Origin: Microbacterium hominis NBRC 15708
GTDB taxonomy: Bacteria > Actinomycetota > Actinomycetes > Actinomycetales > Microbacteriaceae
Reading direction: 5' to 3'
DNA length: 64,000 nt
Assembly (NCBI RefSeq): GCF_001592125.1
Contig: NZ_BCWI01000014.1
Coordinates: forward strand, 39,919 to 103,918
Position 1 is the stretch's first letter. Each line of letters opens with the position of its first letter. Shown piece by piece: positions 15,619 through 24,639 of the stretch. A model generated the notes under the pieces. That model had not been told where the DNA came from. It did not search any database and saw only the letters and a program-made list of their open reading frames with translations. A program made the position numbers and the translations under genes.

Positions 15619-17607
15619 ATGACCCTCACCGACCTCACCGCGTCGGGCTTCGCCGCCCCCGCCGTGCCCGCCCACCCGCTGGCCTCCCTCTCCGCCGCCG
15701 AGATCGACGCGGTCCGCACGATCGTGCTGGCGCTCGCGTCGACCACCGATCGCGTCCGATTCGTCTACGTCGGACTCGAAGAGCCGGCCAAGGGCGAGAT
15801 CGCGGCGTGGGAGCAGGGCGGGCCCGCGCCCGAGCGGCGCGCACGGGTGCAGCTGCTCGACATGGCGACGACCCGGTCGAGCGACCTCGTCGTGTCCCTC
15901 GCCAGCGGCGAGGTGCTGCGCGAGACGGTGCTCGACGGAACGGCGGGACAGCTCCCGATCCTCGATGCGGAGTTCGAGGAGGTCGGCGTGATCGCCGGCG
16001 CCGACGAGGGATGGGTGGCCGCGCTCGCCGCCCGCGGTCTGACCGTCGAGGACGTCGTGCTCGTGCCGCTGTCGGCGGGACACTACGGGTACCCGGCCGA
16101 GGAGGGACGGCGCATCCTCCGCACCTTCGCCTTCCGCCAGGATCACCCCCAGGACCATCCGTGGGCCCATCCCGTCGACGGCCTCACGGCCTACATCGAC
16201 GTCGCGGCGCGCTCGGTGATCGAGATCGTGGACACCCCCGGGTTCGCGGTGCCCGAGACGAGCGGCAACTACGACGATCCCGCCCTCCAGGGCCCGCCCC
16301 TCGAAGGGCTGAAGCCGATCGTCATCACCCAGCCCGAGGGGTCGAGCTTCACGGTCGACCAGGAGCACGTCGTGTGGGGGGACTGGGATCTGCGCATCGG
16401 TTTCGACGCGCGCGAAGGGCTGATCCTGCGCCAGCTGAGCTTCCAGGGACGACCGGTGATGTACCGCGGCTCGATCAGCGAGATGGTCGTGCCGTACGCC
16501 GACCCCGCGCCCAACCGCTTCTGGCAGAACTACTTCGACACCGGCGAATACCTGTTCGGGCGCTACACCAACGAGCTGGAGCTCGGGTGCGACTGCGTCG
16601 GCGACATCACCTACGTCGACGCGGTGCTCGCCGACGAGCTGGGGATGCCGCGGACCGTCCGCAACGGCGTGTGCATGCACGAGGAGGACTTCGGCTCCCT
16701 CTGGAAGCACACCGACATCTTCACGGGGGCGAGCGAGGTGCGCCGCCAGCGCCGGCTCGTGATCTCCTTCTTCACCACGGTCGGCAACTACGACTACGGC
16801 TTCTTCTGGTACCTGTACCTCGACGGCACGCTCGAGTGCGAGGCGAAGCTGACCGGCATCCTCTTCACCTCCGCCTACCCCGGCGCGGACTACCCGTTCG
16901 CGTCGCAGGTGGCACCCGGCCTGGGCGCCCCGTACCATCAGCACCTCTTCTCGGCCCGGCTCGACATGACCGTGGACGGCGTGGCGAACGTCGTCAACGA
17001 GATCGACGCGGTGCGGGTGCCGATCTCGCCGCAGAACCCGGCGGGCAACGCCTTCACGAAGAAGGTCACGCCCATCGTGTCGGAGAAGGTCTCCGGCCGC
17101 GTCGCCGACGGCGCCGTGAACCGGGTCTGGCAGATCGCCTCGACCGAGCGGACCACGGCGATGGGCCAGCCCACGTCGTACGTGCTCTTCCCGACGGAGA
17201 CCCCCGTGCTGCTGGCGGACGACGACTCCTCGATCGCCGCGCGCGCCGCCTTCGCGACCAAGAACCTCTTCGTCACGAAGTACGATCCGGACGAGCGGTA
17301 CGCGGCGGGGGACTTCGTCAACCAGCACCCGGGCGGCGGCGGCATCCCCGCCTTCATCGCCGGCGACGAGCCGCTGGTCGGCGAGGACCTCGTGCTGTGG
17401 CACACCTTCGGTCTGACGCACTTCCCGCGCAACGAGGACTGGCCGGTCATGCCGATGGACTACGCGAAGTTCACCCTCAAGCCGTACAACTTCTTCGAGC
17501 GCAACCCCGCGCTGCATGTTCCCGCGCCGACGTCCGCGCACTGCGCGCCCGGTCATGATCACGGCGGTCACGGTCATGACCACGGCGGTCACGGACACCA
17601 CAGTTGA
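15619..17607 (+). CDS. Copper-containing primary amine oxidase (TPQ enzyme) with His-rich tail
   Basis: Oxidises primary amines to aldehydes with release of NH3 and H2O2. The 662-aa product has every active-site residue: Tyr391 in VGNYDYG (precursor of topaquinone), catalytic base Asp307 in YFDTGEYLFG, and copper ligands His440 and His442 (YHQHLFS) and His601 (FGLTHFPR). All are offset by exactly 9 from the Arthrobacter globiformis enzyme (Tyr382, Asp298, His431/433/592), indicating a close relative of the phenylethylamine/tyramine-type oxidases. No signal peptide, so cytoplasmic. The last 18 residues, GHDHGGHGHDHGGHGHHS, are an unusual His-Gly tail. It is flanked by an APC permease and a small membrane protein. 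Confidence 0.95.
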   Translation: MTLTDLTASGFAAPAVPAHPLASLSAAEIDAVRTIVLALASTTDRVRFVYVGLEEPAKGEIAAWEQGGPAPERRARVQLLDMATTRSSDLVVSLASGEVLRETVLDGTAGQLPILDAEFEEVGVIAGADEGWVAALAARGLTVEDVVLVPLSAGHYGYPAEEGRRILRTFAFRQDHPQDHPWAHPVDGLTAYIDVAARSVIEIVDTPGFAVPETSGNYDDPALQGPPLEGLKPIVITQPEGSSFTVDQEHVVWGDWDLRIGFDAREGLILRQLSFQGRPVMYRGSISEMVVPYADPAPNRFWQNYFDTGEYLFGRYTNELELGCDCVGDITYVDAVLADELGMPRTVRNGVCMHEEDFGSLWKHTDIFTGASEVRRQRRLVISFFTTVGNYDYGFFWYLYLDGTLECEAKLTGILFTSAYPGADYPFASQVAPGLGAPYHQHLFSARLDMTVDGVANVVNEIDAVRVPISPQNPAGNAFTKKVTPIVSEKVSGRVADGAVNRVWQIASTERTTAMGQPTSYVLFPTETPVLLADDDSSIAARAAFATKNLFVTKYDPDERYAAGDFVNQHPGGGGIPAFIAGDEPLVGEDLVLWHTFGLTHFPRNEDWPVMPMDYAKFTLKPYNFFERNPALHVPAPTSAHCAPGHDHGGHGHDHGGHGHHS

Positions 17608-17611
17608 GAAC

Positions 17612-18124
17612 GTGACCCTGCACCTGTTCGCGCTCGCGCCCGCCACGATCGGACTGTGCTGCCTGGCAGCCGACCGGCGGCGGGCGCGAGCCGGGGAGCT
17701 GGCGACCGCGCTGCTCATGCTCGTCGCGATGGCGGATGCCGCGGTGACGCGGCTCGTACCGGTGGTGTGGTGGGTGGCGATGCTCCTGGCCGGGGCGATC
17801 GCCCTCTCGGCGGCCGGTGGACGGCGTCGAGGATCCGGCCGGTCCGCGGACGCCGTACGGATGCCGATGGCACTGCATGCCGCCGCGGGCATGGTCGTGA
17901 TGGCGGCGCTGATGCTCGCGATGACCGGCGGCGGGGTCGCCGACGCCGCGCATCACCACGGGGCGTCCGCTCCGGCGCTCGCCCCGGTGGGCGTGGCGCT
18001 CGCCGGCGCCTATGTGCTCGGATCGGTGCGGGTGGCCGTGCGGGCGCGCACCGCGCTGGATCGCGGGCAGTACGCGGCGATGGCGGCATCCGTCGGTCTG
18101 ATGTCGCTCGCCCTCGTCGTCTGA
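17612..18124 (+). CDS. Small integral membrane protein, DUF5134-like
   Basis: A 170-aa protein with about five hydrophobic segments, starting 4 nt after the amine oxidase stop at GTG 17612 (VTLHLFALAPATIG). An earlier in-frame ATG inside the oxidase gene is less likely. Met/Ala-rich segments (MHAAAGMVVMAALMLAM) and a HHHGA motif resemble DUF5134 proteins of actinobacteria, a match I hold only loosely. Tight coupling to a copper enzyme together with Met- and His-rich stretches makes a role in copper supply conceivable, but this is inference. Confidence 0.7.
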   Translation: MTLHLFALAPATIGLCCLAADRRRARAGELATALLMLVAMADAAVTRLVPVVWWVAMLLAGAIALSAAGGRRRGSGRSADAVRMPMALHAAAGMVVMAALMLAMTGGGVADAAHHHGASAPALAPVGVALAGAYVLGSVRVAVRARTALDRGQYAAMAASVGLMSLALVV

Positions 18125-18147
18125 GGCGCCCTCTCGTCGACAGGCCG

Positions 18148-18206
18148 TTCCGTTGACGCGTGCGCAGGAAACCCGGGTCTGGTCTCCGGCGTGAGCGTCA
18201 ACGGAA
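18148..18206. repeat. Perfect 12-bp inverted repeat between convergent genes
   Basis: TTCCGTTGACGC (18148-18159) and GCGTCAACGGAA (18195-18206) are exact inverted copies separated by 35 nt, filling the gap between the membrane protein gene and the convergent thi operon. It could be a bidirectional terminator or protein site; no T-tract follows either arm. Confidence 0.6.
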
Positions 18207-18215
18207 TCGTCACCC

Positions 18216-19649
18216 TCAGGGGGCGTCGAAGAAGGCGAGCTCGTGACGCATCGACCGCTCGAACGCGGCGGACATCCGGTCGCGGTCGTCCGGGGATGCC
18301 GCGGCGGCTGCCGCGTCGGCGATCGCGATCGCCCGCCTCGTAGCCTCCGCGAACGCCGGGTCGCCGTAGGCCCGCAGCCAGTCGGCGTAGGGGTGCGCGT
18401 CGTGCGCGAGCGGCGCGAGCCGGGTGCCGAGGTCGGCGTAGAGCCAGAAGCAGGGGAGCACGGCGGCGACCAGCTCCGCAGAGGAGCCGCCCGCGACGAC
18501 CCGGTCGAAGTGGGCGAGGTAGCCGCGCGTGGCCGGGCCCGGCTCGGGGTGGGCCTCGCCGATGCGCACGCGGTGAAGGCGCTCCTCCTCGAGGAGGCAC
18601 GAGGCCGACGCCTCGGTCCAGAAGGCGCGCTCCTGCCCATCCGCGGCGAGCTCGGCGGCGCGGGCGAGCACGCGGGAGTATGCCCGCAGATACAGGGCGT
18701 CCTGCGCGAGGTAGCGATGGAAGCGGTCGAGGTCGAGGGAGCCGTCGCCGAGGCCCGTCACGAGGTCGCACGCGTCGACGTCGGCGCGAACGGTCGAGGT
18801 CAGCCGCCACACGCCCGCGCTCCACGGCGCCCCGTCCCGCAGCGCGGGGCGCAGCTCGTGGAAGTGGTCGACGGGTCCATCGCCCTCGCCGACGCGAAGG
18901 GCGTCGGCATGCTGCAACGCGCCCGTCAGCCACGCCTTCGCCCGCGCCAGCGCCGCCGGCCACGGCATCCCGGCGGCGCCGAGCGTGGCCATGGCGGAGG
19001 ACAGCGAGCACCCGGTGCCGTGCGTGTGACGGGTCATCACGCGGATGCCGGAGACCTCGTGCACGCCGTCGGCGTCGACGATCGCATCGGGAGAGGCGGC
19101 GCCGTCGAGGTGCCCGCCCTTCAGCAGCACGGCCGTCCCGGTCTCACGGTGCAGGCGTTCGGCCTGTGCCACGGCCTGCGGCCACGATGTGGCGGGCGCG
19201 GCGTCGACGAGGACGGCCAGCTCGGGCAGGTTCGGGGTGACGAGGTGGGCGCGGCGGCACAGCCGACGGACGGCCGCCACCGCCTCGGCGTCGAGGAGCC
19301 GGTCGCCGCTCGTGGCCACCATCACCGGATCGAGGACCACCACCGGCGGACGCACCCGCGTCAGCCAGGCCTCGACGACGCCGGCGATCTCGCCCGAGAG
19401 CAGCATGCCGATCTTGACCGCATCGATCTCGACGTCATCGCTGACCGCGCGCAACTGCTCGTCGAGGAACGCCGTCGGCGGCGCGTGCAGCGTGCGCACG
19501 CCGCGGGTGTTCTGGGCGGCGAGCACCGTGACCACCGCCATCCCGTACCCGCCGAGCGCGCCGATCGACTTGAGGTCGGCCTGGATGCCCGCCCCACCGG
19601 TCGGATCGGTCCCGGCGATGCTGAGCACGCGGGGGATGCCGGCGGTCAC
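18216..19649 (-). CDS. thiD: Bifunctional HMP(-P) kinase / thiaminase II-like fusion (ThiD-TenA)
   Basis: A 477-aa fusion. Residues 1-260 are ThiD, which phosphorylates hydroxymethylpyrimidine twice: SIAGTDPTGGAGIQADLKSI, DPVMVATSG and HGTGCSLSSA are its signatures. Residues about 265-477 are TenA, with the nucleophile Cys400 in LPCFWLYADLG; TenA salvages HMP from degraded thiamin. ATG 19649 overlaps the thiE stop by 4 nt, making it the last gene of thiM-thiE-thiD/tenA. Fusions of this order are known in actinobacteria and fungi. There is no thiC, thiG or thiS in the window, so this operon alone supports salvage. Confidence 0.93.
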   Translation of the reverse strand: MTAGIPRVLSIAGTDPTGGAGIQADLKSIGALGGYGMAVVTVLAAQNTRGVRTLHAPPTAFLDEQLRAVSDDVEIDAVKIGMLLSGEIAGVVEAWLTRVRPPVVVLDPVMVATSGDRLLDAEAVAAVRRLCRRAHLVTPNLPELAVLVDAAPATSWPQAVAQAERLHRETGTAVLLKGGHLDGAASPDAIVDADGVHEVSGIRVMTRHTHGTGCSLSSAMATLGAAGMPWPAALARAKAWLTGALQHADALRVGEGDGPVDHFHELRPALRDGAPWSAGVWRLTSTVRADVDACDLVTGLGDGSLDLDRFHRYLAQDALYLRAYSRVLARAAELAADGQERAFWTEASASCLLEEERLHRVRIGEAHPEPGPATRGYLAHFDRVVAGGSSAELVAAVLPCFWLYADLGTRLAPLAHDAHPYADWLRAYGDPAFAEATRRAIAIADAAAAAASPDDRDRMSAAFERSMRHELAFFDAP

Positions 19650-20329
19650 CGGGCCGCCTCGGCGGCGTGCTCGGCGGGGCCGGTCAGAGCGGCGGCGAAG
19701 ACCCCCGCCGCCGCGCCCGGATCGGCGGCCGCGCAGATCGCCGAGACCACCGCGACGCCCGCGGCGCCCGCGGCCCGGAGGGCAGGGACGTCGGCCGGCG
19801 TCACGCCCCCGATCGCGACGCAGGGCAGCGCGGTCGCGGCGGCGATCCTCGCGAACCCGCCGATGCCGAGCGGCTCGGGGTGATCGGGCTTGGTCGCGGT
19901 GGGCCGGATGACCCCCACCCCGAGGTAGTCGAGGGTGCCGGCGGGCATCTCGGCCGCGGCGGCGAGATGGGCGGGGGTGTTCGCCGTCCAGCCGACCAGC
20001 GCGTCGGCGCCGAGCAGGGCACGTGCGGTCTGCGGGGGCACGTCGCTCTGGCCCAGGTGGATGCCGTCGACACGGGCGCCGGCGTCACGGGCCGCGAGCA
20101 CGACGTCGAGCCGGTCGTCGACGACGAGCGCCGCCCGTGCGGCGACGACATGCGACAGAGCGACCGCCTGTGCGATCAGCTCGCGGGCGGTGGAGGTCTT
20201 GGCGCGCAGCTGCACCACGCTCGCCCCGCCGGCCAGGGCCGCATCGACGATCTCGCACAGCAGCGGGAACGGGACGCGCTCGTCGGTGACGAGGTGCAGC
20301 GAGAGGTCGTGACCGGTCGCCCCGCTCAT
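19646..20329 (-). CDS. thiE: Thiamin phosphate synthase
   Basis: Joins HMP-PP and thiazole phosphate to thiamin phosphate. The 227-aa product has VVQLRAK (about 36-42), [26 protein letters not shown] (the diphosphate/Mg site), [13 protein letters not shown] and IGGVTPADV, all in the order expected for ThiE. ATG 20329 (MSGATGHDL) overlaps the thiM stop by 4 nt; the longer open frame upstream is only antisense-like low complexity. One oddity is [11 protein letters not shown] in place of the usual S(T/V)H near the substrate loop. Confidence 0.93.
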   Translation of the reverse strand: MSGATGHDLSLHLVTDERVPFPLLCEIVDAALAGGASVVQLRAKTSTARELIAQAVALSHVVAARAALVVDDRLDVVLAARDAGARVDGIHLGQSDVPPQTARALLGADALVGWTANTPAHLAAAAEMPAGTLDYLGVGVIRPTATKPDHPEPLGIGGFARIAAATALPCVAIGGVTPADVPALRAAGAAGVAVVSAICAAADPGAAAGVFAAALTGPAEHAAEAAR

Positions 20330-21129
20330 CGCGCGGGCTCCGCAGACGAGAGGCGATCGGGGGTGTCGAGGTCGGCCGGCGCCACGGCGGCCAGAGCGTC
20401 GAGGAACGCCACCGCGAACGAGCCCGGCCCGCGGGCCGAGCGCGCCGCCCGTTCCGCCGCGACGGCGTGCACGGCGGAGGCCGCGACCGCCGCCGACAGT
20501 GGGTCGCACACGCCCAGGAAGGCCGCCATGGTCGCACCGAGCGCGCATCCGCCTCCCGTCACCCGGGTCAGCAGCGCGTCGCCGCCGTGCACCCGGACCA
20601 CCCGGGTGCCGTCGGTGATCAGGTCGACCGGCCCCGACACCGCCACCACCCCGCCCGTCCGCCGGGCGAGCGCGACCGCCGCGTCCCCCGCGGCCTCCGG
20701 GTCGTCGGTGGCATCCACGCCGCGTCCGCCCGCCCCGAGGCCGGCGAGTGCGAGGATCTCCGACGCATTGCCGCGCACGATCGCGGGTCGGCGCTCGACG
20801 AGCTCGGCGGCGAGGGCCGTCCGCACCGGGAGCACGCCGACGGCGACGGGATCGAGCACCCAGCGCTCGGTCGCCGCGACCGCTTCGCGCGCCGCGGTGC
20901 GCTGCTCGGCCGTCGGCGTGCCGAGGTTCACGAGCACGCCGTCCGCGATGCCCGCGAACACGCCCGCTTCGCCGGGGATGTCGCACATCGCGGGGGCGGC
21001 GCCCAGGGCCAGGAGGGCGTTGGCCGTGAAGTTCGTCACCACCGCGTTGGTGATGCACTGCACCAGCGGATGGGCCGTGCGCACGGCATCCACGGCGTCG
21101 GCGGGGGAGAGGTGGGCGCGCGCGCTCAT
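20326..21129 (-). CDS. thiM: Hydroxyethylthiazole kinase
   Basis: Phosphorylates the thiazole alcohol for thiamin salvage. The 267-aa protein has [19 protein letters not shown] (about 24-42), [24 protein letters not shown] and [13 protein letters not shown], the full ThiM motif series. ATG 21129 lies 9 nt after the AAGGGA that is the 3' conserved segment of the TPP riboswitch, so the switch controls ribosome access directly. First gene of the thi operon. Confidence 0.94.
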   Translation of the reverse strand: MSARAHLSPADAVDAVRTAHPLVQCITNAVVTNFTANALLALGAAPAMCDIPGEAGVFAGIADGVLVNLGTPTAEQRTAAREAVAATERWVLDPVAVGVLPVRTALAAELVERRPAIVRGNASEILALAGLGAGGRGVDATDDPEAAGDAAVALARRTGGVVAVSGPVDLITDGTRVVRVHGGDALLTRVTGGGCALGATMAAFLGVCDPLSAAVAASAVHAVAAERAARSARGPGSFAVAFLDALAAVAPADLDTPDRLSSAEPAR

Positions 21130-21134
21130 CGGGG

Positions 21135-21213
21135 GACATCCCTTCGCTCGTACGAACGAGATCAGGTTCGACGGGTGTGATCTCAGCCCATGGTTCGGGC
21201 ACCCCGTGTCGTT
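21135..21213 (-). promoter_or_regulatory. TPP riboswitch (THI element) controlling thiM-thiE-thiD/tenA
   Basis: Read on the minus strand the region contains GGGGTGCCC, GGGCTGAGATCACACCC, GTCGAACCTGATCT and AGCGAAGGGA, the conserved blocks of the THI box in order. A short P1 stem pairs GACA with TGTC at the ends. The Shine-Dalgarno GAAGGGA (21145-21139) is part of the conserved 3' strand, so ligand-bound folding should hide it; no separate terminator hairpin fits before the start codon. Expected effect: thiamin pyrophosphate lowers translation of thiM. Confidence 0.95.
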
Positions 21214-21220
21214 GACCAGG

Positions 21221-21226
21221 AATGTA
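21221..21226 (-). promoter_or_regulatory. -10 element of the thi operon
   Basis: TACATT on the minus strand, 7-8 nt before the first base of the TPP riboswitch, so the transcript would start at the aptamer's 5' end. No clear -35. Confidence 0.55.
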
Positions 21227-21265
21227 GCAGGGCGTCGCCGCGGGCGCGAACCCGCCGTCGGCGGC

Positions 21266-22375
21266 TCAGACCGGAGCGGCCGCGAGGTCGGCCACGATCG
21301 CGCGCACCGCGTCGCGGCCGGCGCGGTTCGCGCCCACCGTCGACTGCGACGGCCCGTAGCCGATGAGGAACAGCCGCGGCTCGTCCACGGCGCGACCGTT
21401 CGCCACGCGGACACCGCCGAGCGCGGTCCGCAGCCCCAGCGGGGCGAGATGGGCGATGTCGGGGCGGAAGCCGGTGGCCCACAGGATGACGTCGGCGGGC
21501 TCGAACGACCCGTCGGGCATCCGTACCCCGTGCTCCTCGATGCGGGTGAACATCGGATGGCGCACCAGGACGCCGCGCTCCTGCGCACGCCGCGCCCAGG
21601 GCGTCCAGTGCTGGCCCGTCACCGAGATCACACTGCCCGGCGCCTCACCGCGCCGCACCCGCTCCTCCACGCCCGCGATCGCCGCGACGCGGGCCGCGGT
21701 GTCGAACTCCGCGGCATCCCACCGCACCTCCCGCCGCGTGACCCAGAAGGTGTCGGCGACCCGGGAGATCTCCTCCAGGAGCTGCACGGCCGAGATGCCG
21801 GCGCCCACGACGACGACGCGCTGACCGCGGAACTCGTCGGCCGACACGTAGTCGTGCACGTGCAGCTGGCGGCCCGCGAACTGCTCCTGACCCGGGTAGT
21901 GGGGCCAGAACGGCCGTCGCCAGGTGCCCGTGGCGTTGATCACGAACCGCGCGTGCCAGGCTCCGCGATCGGTGTCGACCTCCAGGAGGCCGTGCGGATC
22001 GGCGTCGACGCGGCGCACGGCGGTGACGTCCACGGGCCGCTGGACCCTCAGATCGAATCGCCGCTCGTAGTCGGCGAAGTACGCCGGGAGCACGTCGGCG
22101 CTCGCCGCGTCGGGGTCGGCCGGGGGAACGGGGGCTCCCGGCAGTTCGTGGATGCCGTTGACGGTCGCCATCCGCAGCGAACGCCACCGATGCTGCCAGG
22201 CGCCGCCCGGAGCGGCATCGGCGTCGAGCACGACGAACACGGGGGCGCGTCCGTCGCCCGGTGCCGGGACGAACCCGCGGCGGCGCAGATGGTAGGCCGC
22301 CGACAGCCCCGCCTGGCCGGCGCCGATCACGAGGACGTCCACCGTCCGGTCGGGCAGGGCGAGACTCATGCCCAT
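21266..22375 (-). CDS. FAD-dependent NAD(P)-binding monooxygenase (FMO/YpdA-like)
   Basis: A 369-aa flavoprotein with two dinucleotide-binding motifs: [17 protein letters not shown] for FAD (about 14-31) and [16 protein letters not shown] for NAD(P)H (about 188-203), plus ATGFRPD (about 305-311). [17 protein letters not shown] resembles the FAD-contacting segment of flavin-containing monooxygenases. It lacks the complete FxGxxxHxxx(Y/F) Baeyer-Villiger fingerprint, having [16 protein letters not shown]. Substrate unknown. ATG 22375 or 22369 (MSLALPD) may be used. It is separate from the thi operon, whose promoter lies between. Confidence 0.85.
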   Translation of the reverse strand: MGMSLALPDRTVDVLVIGAGQAGLSAAYHLRRRGFVPAPGDGRAPVFVVLDADAAPGGAWQHRWRSLRMATVNGIHELPGAPVPPADPDAASADVLPAYFADYERRFDLRVQRPVDVTAVRRVDADPHGLLEVDTDRGAWHARFVINATGTWRRPFWPHYPGQEQFAGRQLHVHDYVSADEFRGQRVVVVGAGISAVQLLEEISRVADTFWVTRREVRWDAAEFDTAARVAAIAGVEERVRRGEAPGSVISVTGQHWTPWARRAQERGVLVRHPMFTRIEEHGVRMPDGSFEPADVILWATGFRPDIAHLAPLGLRTALGGVRVANGRAVDEPRLFLIGYGPSQSTVGANRAGRDAVRAIVADLAAAPV

Positions 22376-22443
22376 CCCAACGCGGTCCGGCCGTAGATGT
22401 TCCCGCCGGGGCGCCCGCCGCGCCGCATGTCGGGGGCACGCCG

Positions 22444-22449
22444 TAGTCT
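22444..22449 (+). promoter_or_regulatory. -10 element of a leaderless dnaX transcript
   Basis: TAGTCT ends 6 nt before GTG 22456 with no Shine-Dalgarno sequence, suggesting leaderless expression of dnaX-recR. Confidence 0.5.
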
Positions 22450-22455
22450 GTTCTG

Positions 22456-24636
22456 GTGACCACCGCCCTGTACCGCCGCTACCGTCCGGAGACGTTCGGC
22501 GAGATGATCGGGCAGGCGCAGGTGACCGAGCCGCTCATGACCGCCTTGCGCGGCGACCGCGTCGGGCACGCGTATCTGTTCAGCGGCCCGCGCGGCTGCG
22601 GCAAGACGACCTCGGCGCGCATCCTCGCCCGCTGCCTGAACTGCGCGGCGGGCCCGACCGACACCCCCTGCGGCGTCTGCGACAGCTGCGTGGAGCTCAG
22701 CCGCGGAGGCGGGGGCTCCCTCGACGTGGTCGAGATCGACGCGGCCTCGCACAACGGCGTCGACGACGCCCGCGACCTGCGTGAGCGCGCGATCTTCGCC
22801 CCCGCGCGCGACCGGTTCAAGATCTTCATCCTCGACGAGGCGCACATGGTGACGGCGCAGGGGTTCAACGCCCTGCTCAAGCTCGTCGAGGAGCCGCCGG
22901 AGCACGTCAAGTTCATCTTCGCGACGACCGAGCCCGAGAAGGTCATCGGCACGATCCGCTCGCGCACCCACCACTACCCGTTCCGCCTCGTCGCGCCCGC
23001 CGCGATGCTCGAGTACGTCGAACAGCTGTGCGCCCAGGAGCGTGTGCAGACGGAGGCGGGCGTGCTGCCGCTCGTGGTCCGCGCCGGCGGGGGGTCGCCC
23101 CGCGACACGCTGTCGCTGCTCGACCAGCTCATCGCCGGATCCGATCCGGTCGACGGTGCCGCCGGTGCGACCGTGCGCTACGAGCGCGCCGTCGCCCTGC
23201 TCGGCTACACGCACGGCGCCCTGCTCGACGAGGTCGTCACGGCGTTCTCGGCCCACGACGCGGCCGCCGCCTTCGCGGCCGTCGACCGTGTCGTGCAGAC
23301 GGGTCAGGACCCGCGTCGATTCGTCGACGACCTGCTCGAGCGTCTGCGCGACCTCATCATCGTCGCGGCCACGGGAGACGGTGCCGGCGCGGTGCTGCGC
23401 GGCATCCCGGCCGACGAGCTCGAGCGGATGGGCCGTCAGGCGTCCGCGTTCGGCACCGATCGCCTCTCGCGCATCGCCGATCTCGTCGTCGGAGCCCTCG
23501 ACGACATGAGCGGTGCGACGTCCCCGCGGCTGCAGCTGGAGCTGCTCGTCGCCCGCGTCCTCGCCCACACCGCCGGATCCGTCCCGGCGGTGGCCCCGGA
23601 CTCGCCGCCGGTGGCCGTGCCCGCCGCCGCTCCCGTCGCGGAGCCGCCGGCCGCGCCGACCCCGCCGGCTGCCGCCGCGCCGACCCCGCCGACCCCGCCG
23701 GCCACCGCAGCGCCGGCCGCACCGGTCGCGTCGACTCCGCCGGAGGAACCGGTCCCGCCGGCTGCCGCCGCACCGACTCCGCCGCCGGCCGCCGCTCCCG
23801 TGCCGCCGGCAGGTCCCGTGACGTTGCCGCAGGTGCGCGACGCGTGGCCCGAGATCCTGCAGCGGCTCGAACCGGTGAGCCGGTCGTCGTGGATGATCGC
23901 GACCGACGCCACCCCGATCGCGTTCGCCGACGACGTGCTGACCCTCAGCTTCCGGACGCAGGGCGACGTGGCCGCCTTCAAGAAGCTCGCGGCCGGGAAG
24001 GGACCGAGCGAAGACCTGCGCGGAGCGATCCACGCTGTCCTCGGCATCCGGGTCAAGTACGTCGCGCGCTTCGACGCCGACCCGCCGGCCGACGGTGCTC
24101 CCGCGGAGCCCCCGCGCCCCGCATCGCCGCCCGCGACCGCGCCCGCTCCCACCGGCGACGCGCGCCCGGGCGGAGGCGGACGGGCGGGCGGCACCGTGGC
24201 CTCCGCGGCCGCCGCGCCCGTGACGGAGTGGGCCGTCGCTCCGATCCCGACCGATCCCGGCCCGGTGGCGGCCGCGCCGTCCGCTCCCGTTGCCTCCGCC
24301 CTGACGGAGGCGCCCGGGCTCGCGGTCGACGACGAGCCCGAGGATGCCGTGGCGGCGCCCGTCCGCACGCTGACGGCGGTCCGCGAGGCGCCGTCCCCGG
24401 CAGCGGCCGAGTACACCCTCACCGACGACGACGCTCCGGACGACGACGAGTTCCCGCCGCCCGTCGACGACACGCCCGTCCCGCCGCGGGCGCCCGTGAC
24501 CGTCGAGCGTCCCGCCCCCGTACGCGCCCCCCGCCCCGGCGGGATCGAGCGCGTGGGGGAGGCGGTCGTGCGCCAGGTGCTGGGAGCGACGTTCGTGCGC
24601 GAGGAACCGTACACGCCGCCGACGAGGTTCAACTGA
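22456..24636 (+). CDS. dnaX: DNA polymerase III subunits gamma/tau
   Basis: Clamp-loader ATPase. The 726-aa product starts VTTALYRRYRPETFGEMIGQ. Walker A SGPRGCGKTT spans 43-52, zinc-binding Cys63, Cys72, Cys75 and Cys78 follow, Walker B is ILDEAH, and the sensor is FATTEPEKV. From about residue 375 there is a long Pro/Ala-rich linker, then a tau-type region (LPQVRDAWPEILQRLEPVSRSSW) with further low-complexity tail. I see no obvious slippery A-run for programmed frameshifting. recR follows 3 nt after the stop, the usual dnaX-recR pairing. Confidence 0.96.
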   Translation: MTTALYRRYRPETFGEMIGQAQVTEPLMTALRGDRVGHAYLFSGPRGCGKTTSARILARCLNCAAGPTDTPCGVCDSCVELSRGGGGSLDVVEIDAASHNGVDDARDLRERAIFAPARDRFKIFILDEAHMVTAQGFNALLKLVEEPPEHVKFIFATTEPEKVIGTIRSRTHHYPFRLVAPAAMLEYVEQLCAQERVQTEAGVLPLVVRAGGGSPRDTLSLLDQLIAGSDPVDGAAGATVRYERAVALLGYTHGALLDEVVTAFSAHDAAAAFAAVDRVVQTGQDPRRFVDDLLERLRDLIIVAATGDGAGAVLRGIPADELERMGRQASAFGTDRLSRIADLVVGALDDMSGATSPRLQLELLVARVLAHTAGSVPAVAPDSPPVAVPAAAPVAEPPAAPTPPAAAAPTPPTPPATAAPAAPVASTPPEEPVPPAAAAPTPPPAAAPVPPAGPVTLPQVRDAWPEILQRLEPVSRSSWMIATDATPIAFADDVLTLSFRTQGDVAAFKKLAAGKGPSEDLRGAIHAVLGIRVKYVARFDADPPADGAPAEPPRPASPPATAPAPTGDARPGGGGRAGGTVASAAAAPVTEWAVAPIPTDPGPVAAAPSAPVASALTEAPGLAVDDEPEDAVAAPVRTLTAVREAPSPAAAEYTLTDDDAPDDDEFPPPVDDTPVPPRAPVTVERPAPVRAPRPGGIERVGEAVVRQVLGATFVREEPYTPPTRFN

Positions 24637-24639
24637 TCC

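Noticed and set aside
14092..17892. Open frame of about 1266 codons on the minus strand opposite the APC permease and amine oxidase
   Set aside because: Same GC-driven artefact; the plus-strand genes have complete active sites and good ribosome binding sites.
23600..23820. Pro/Ala repeat region inside dnaX as a separate element
   Set aside because: It is a coding low-complexity linker between the clamp-loader and tau regions, as usual in actinobacterial DnaX.
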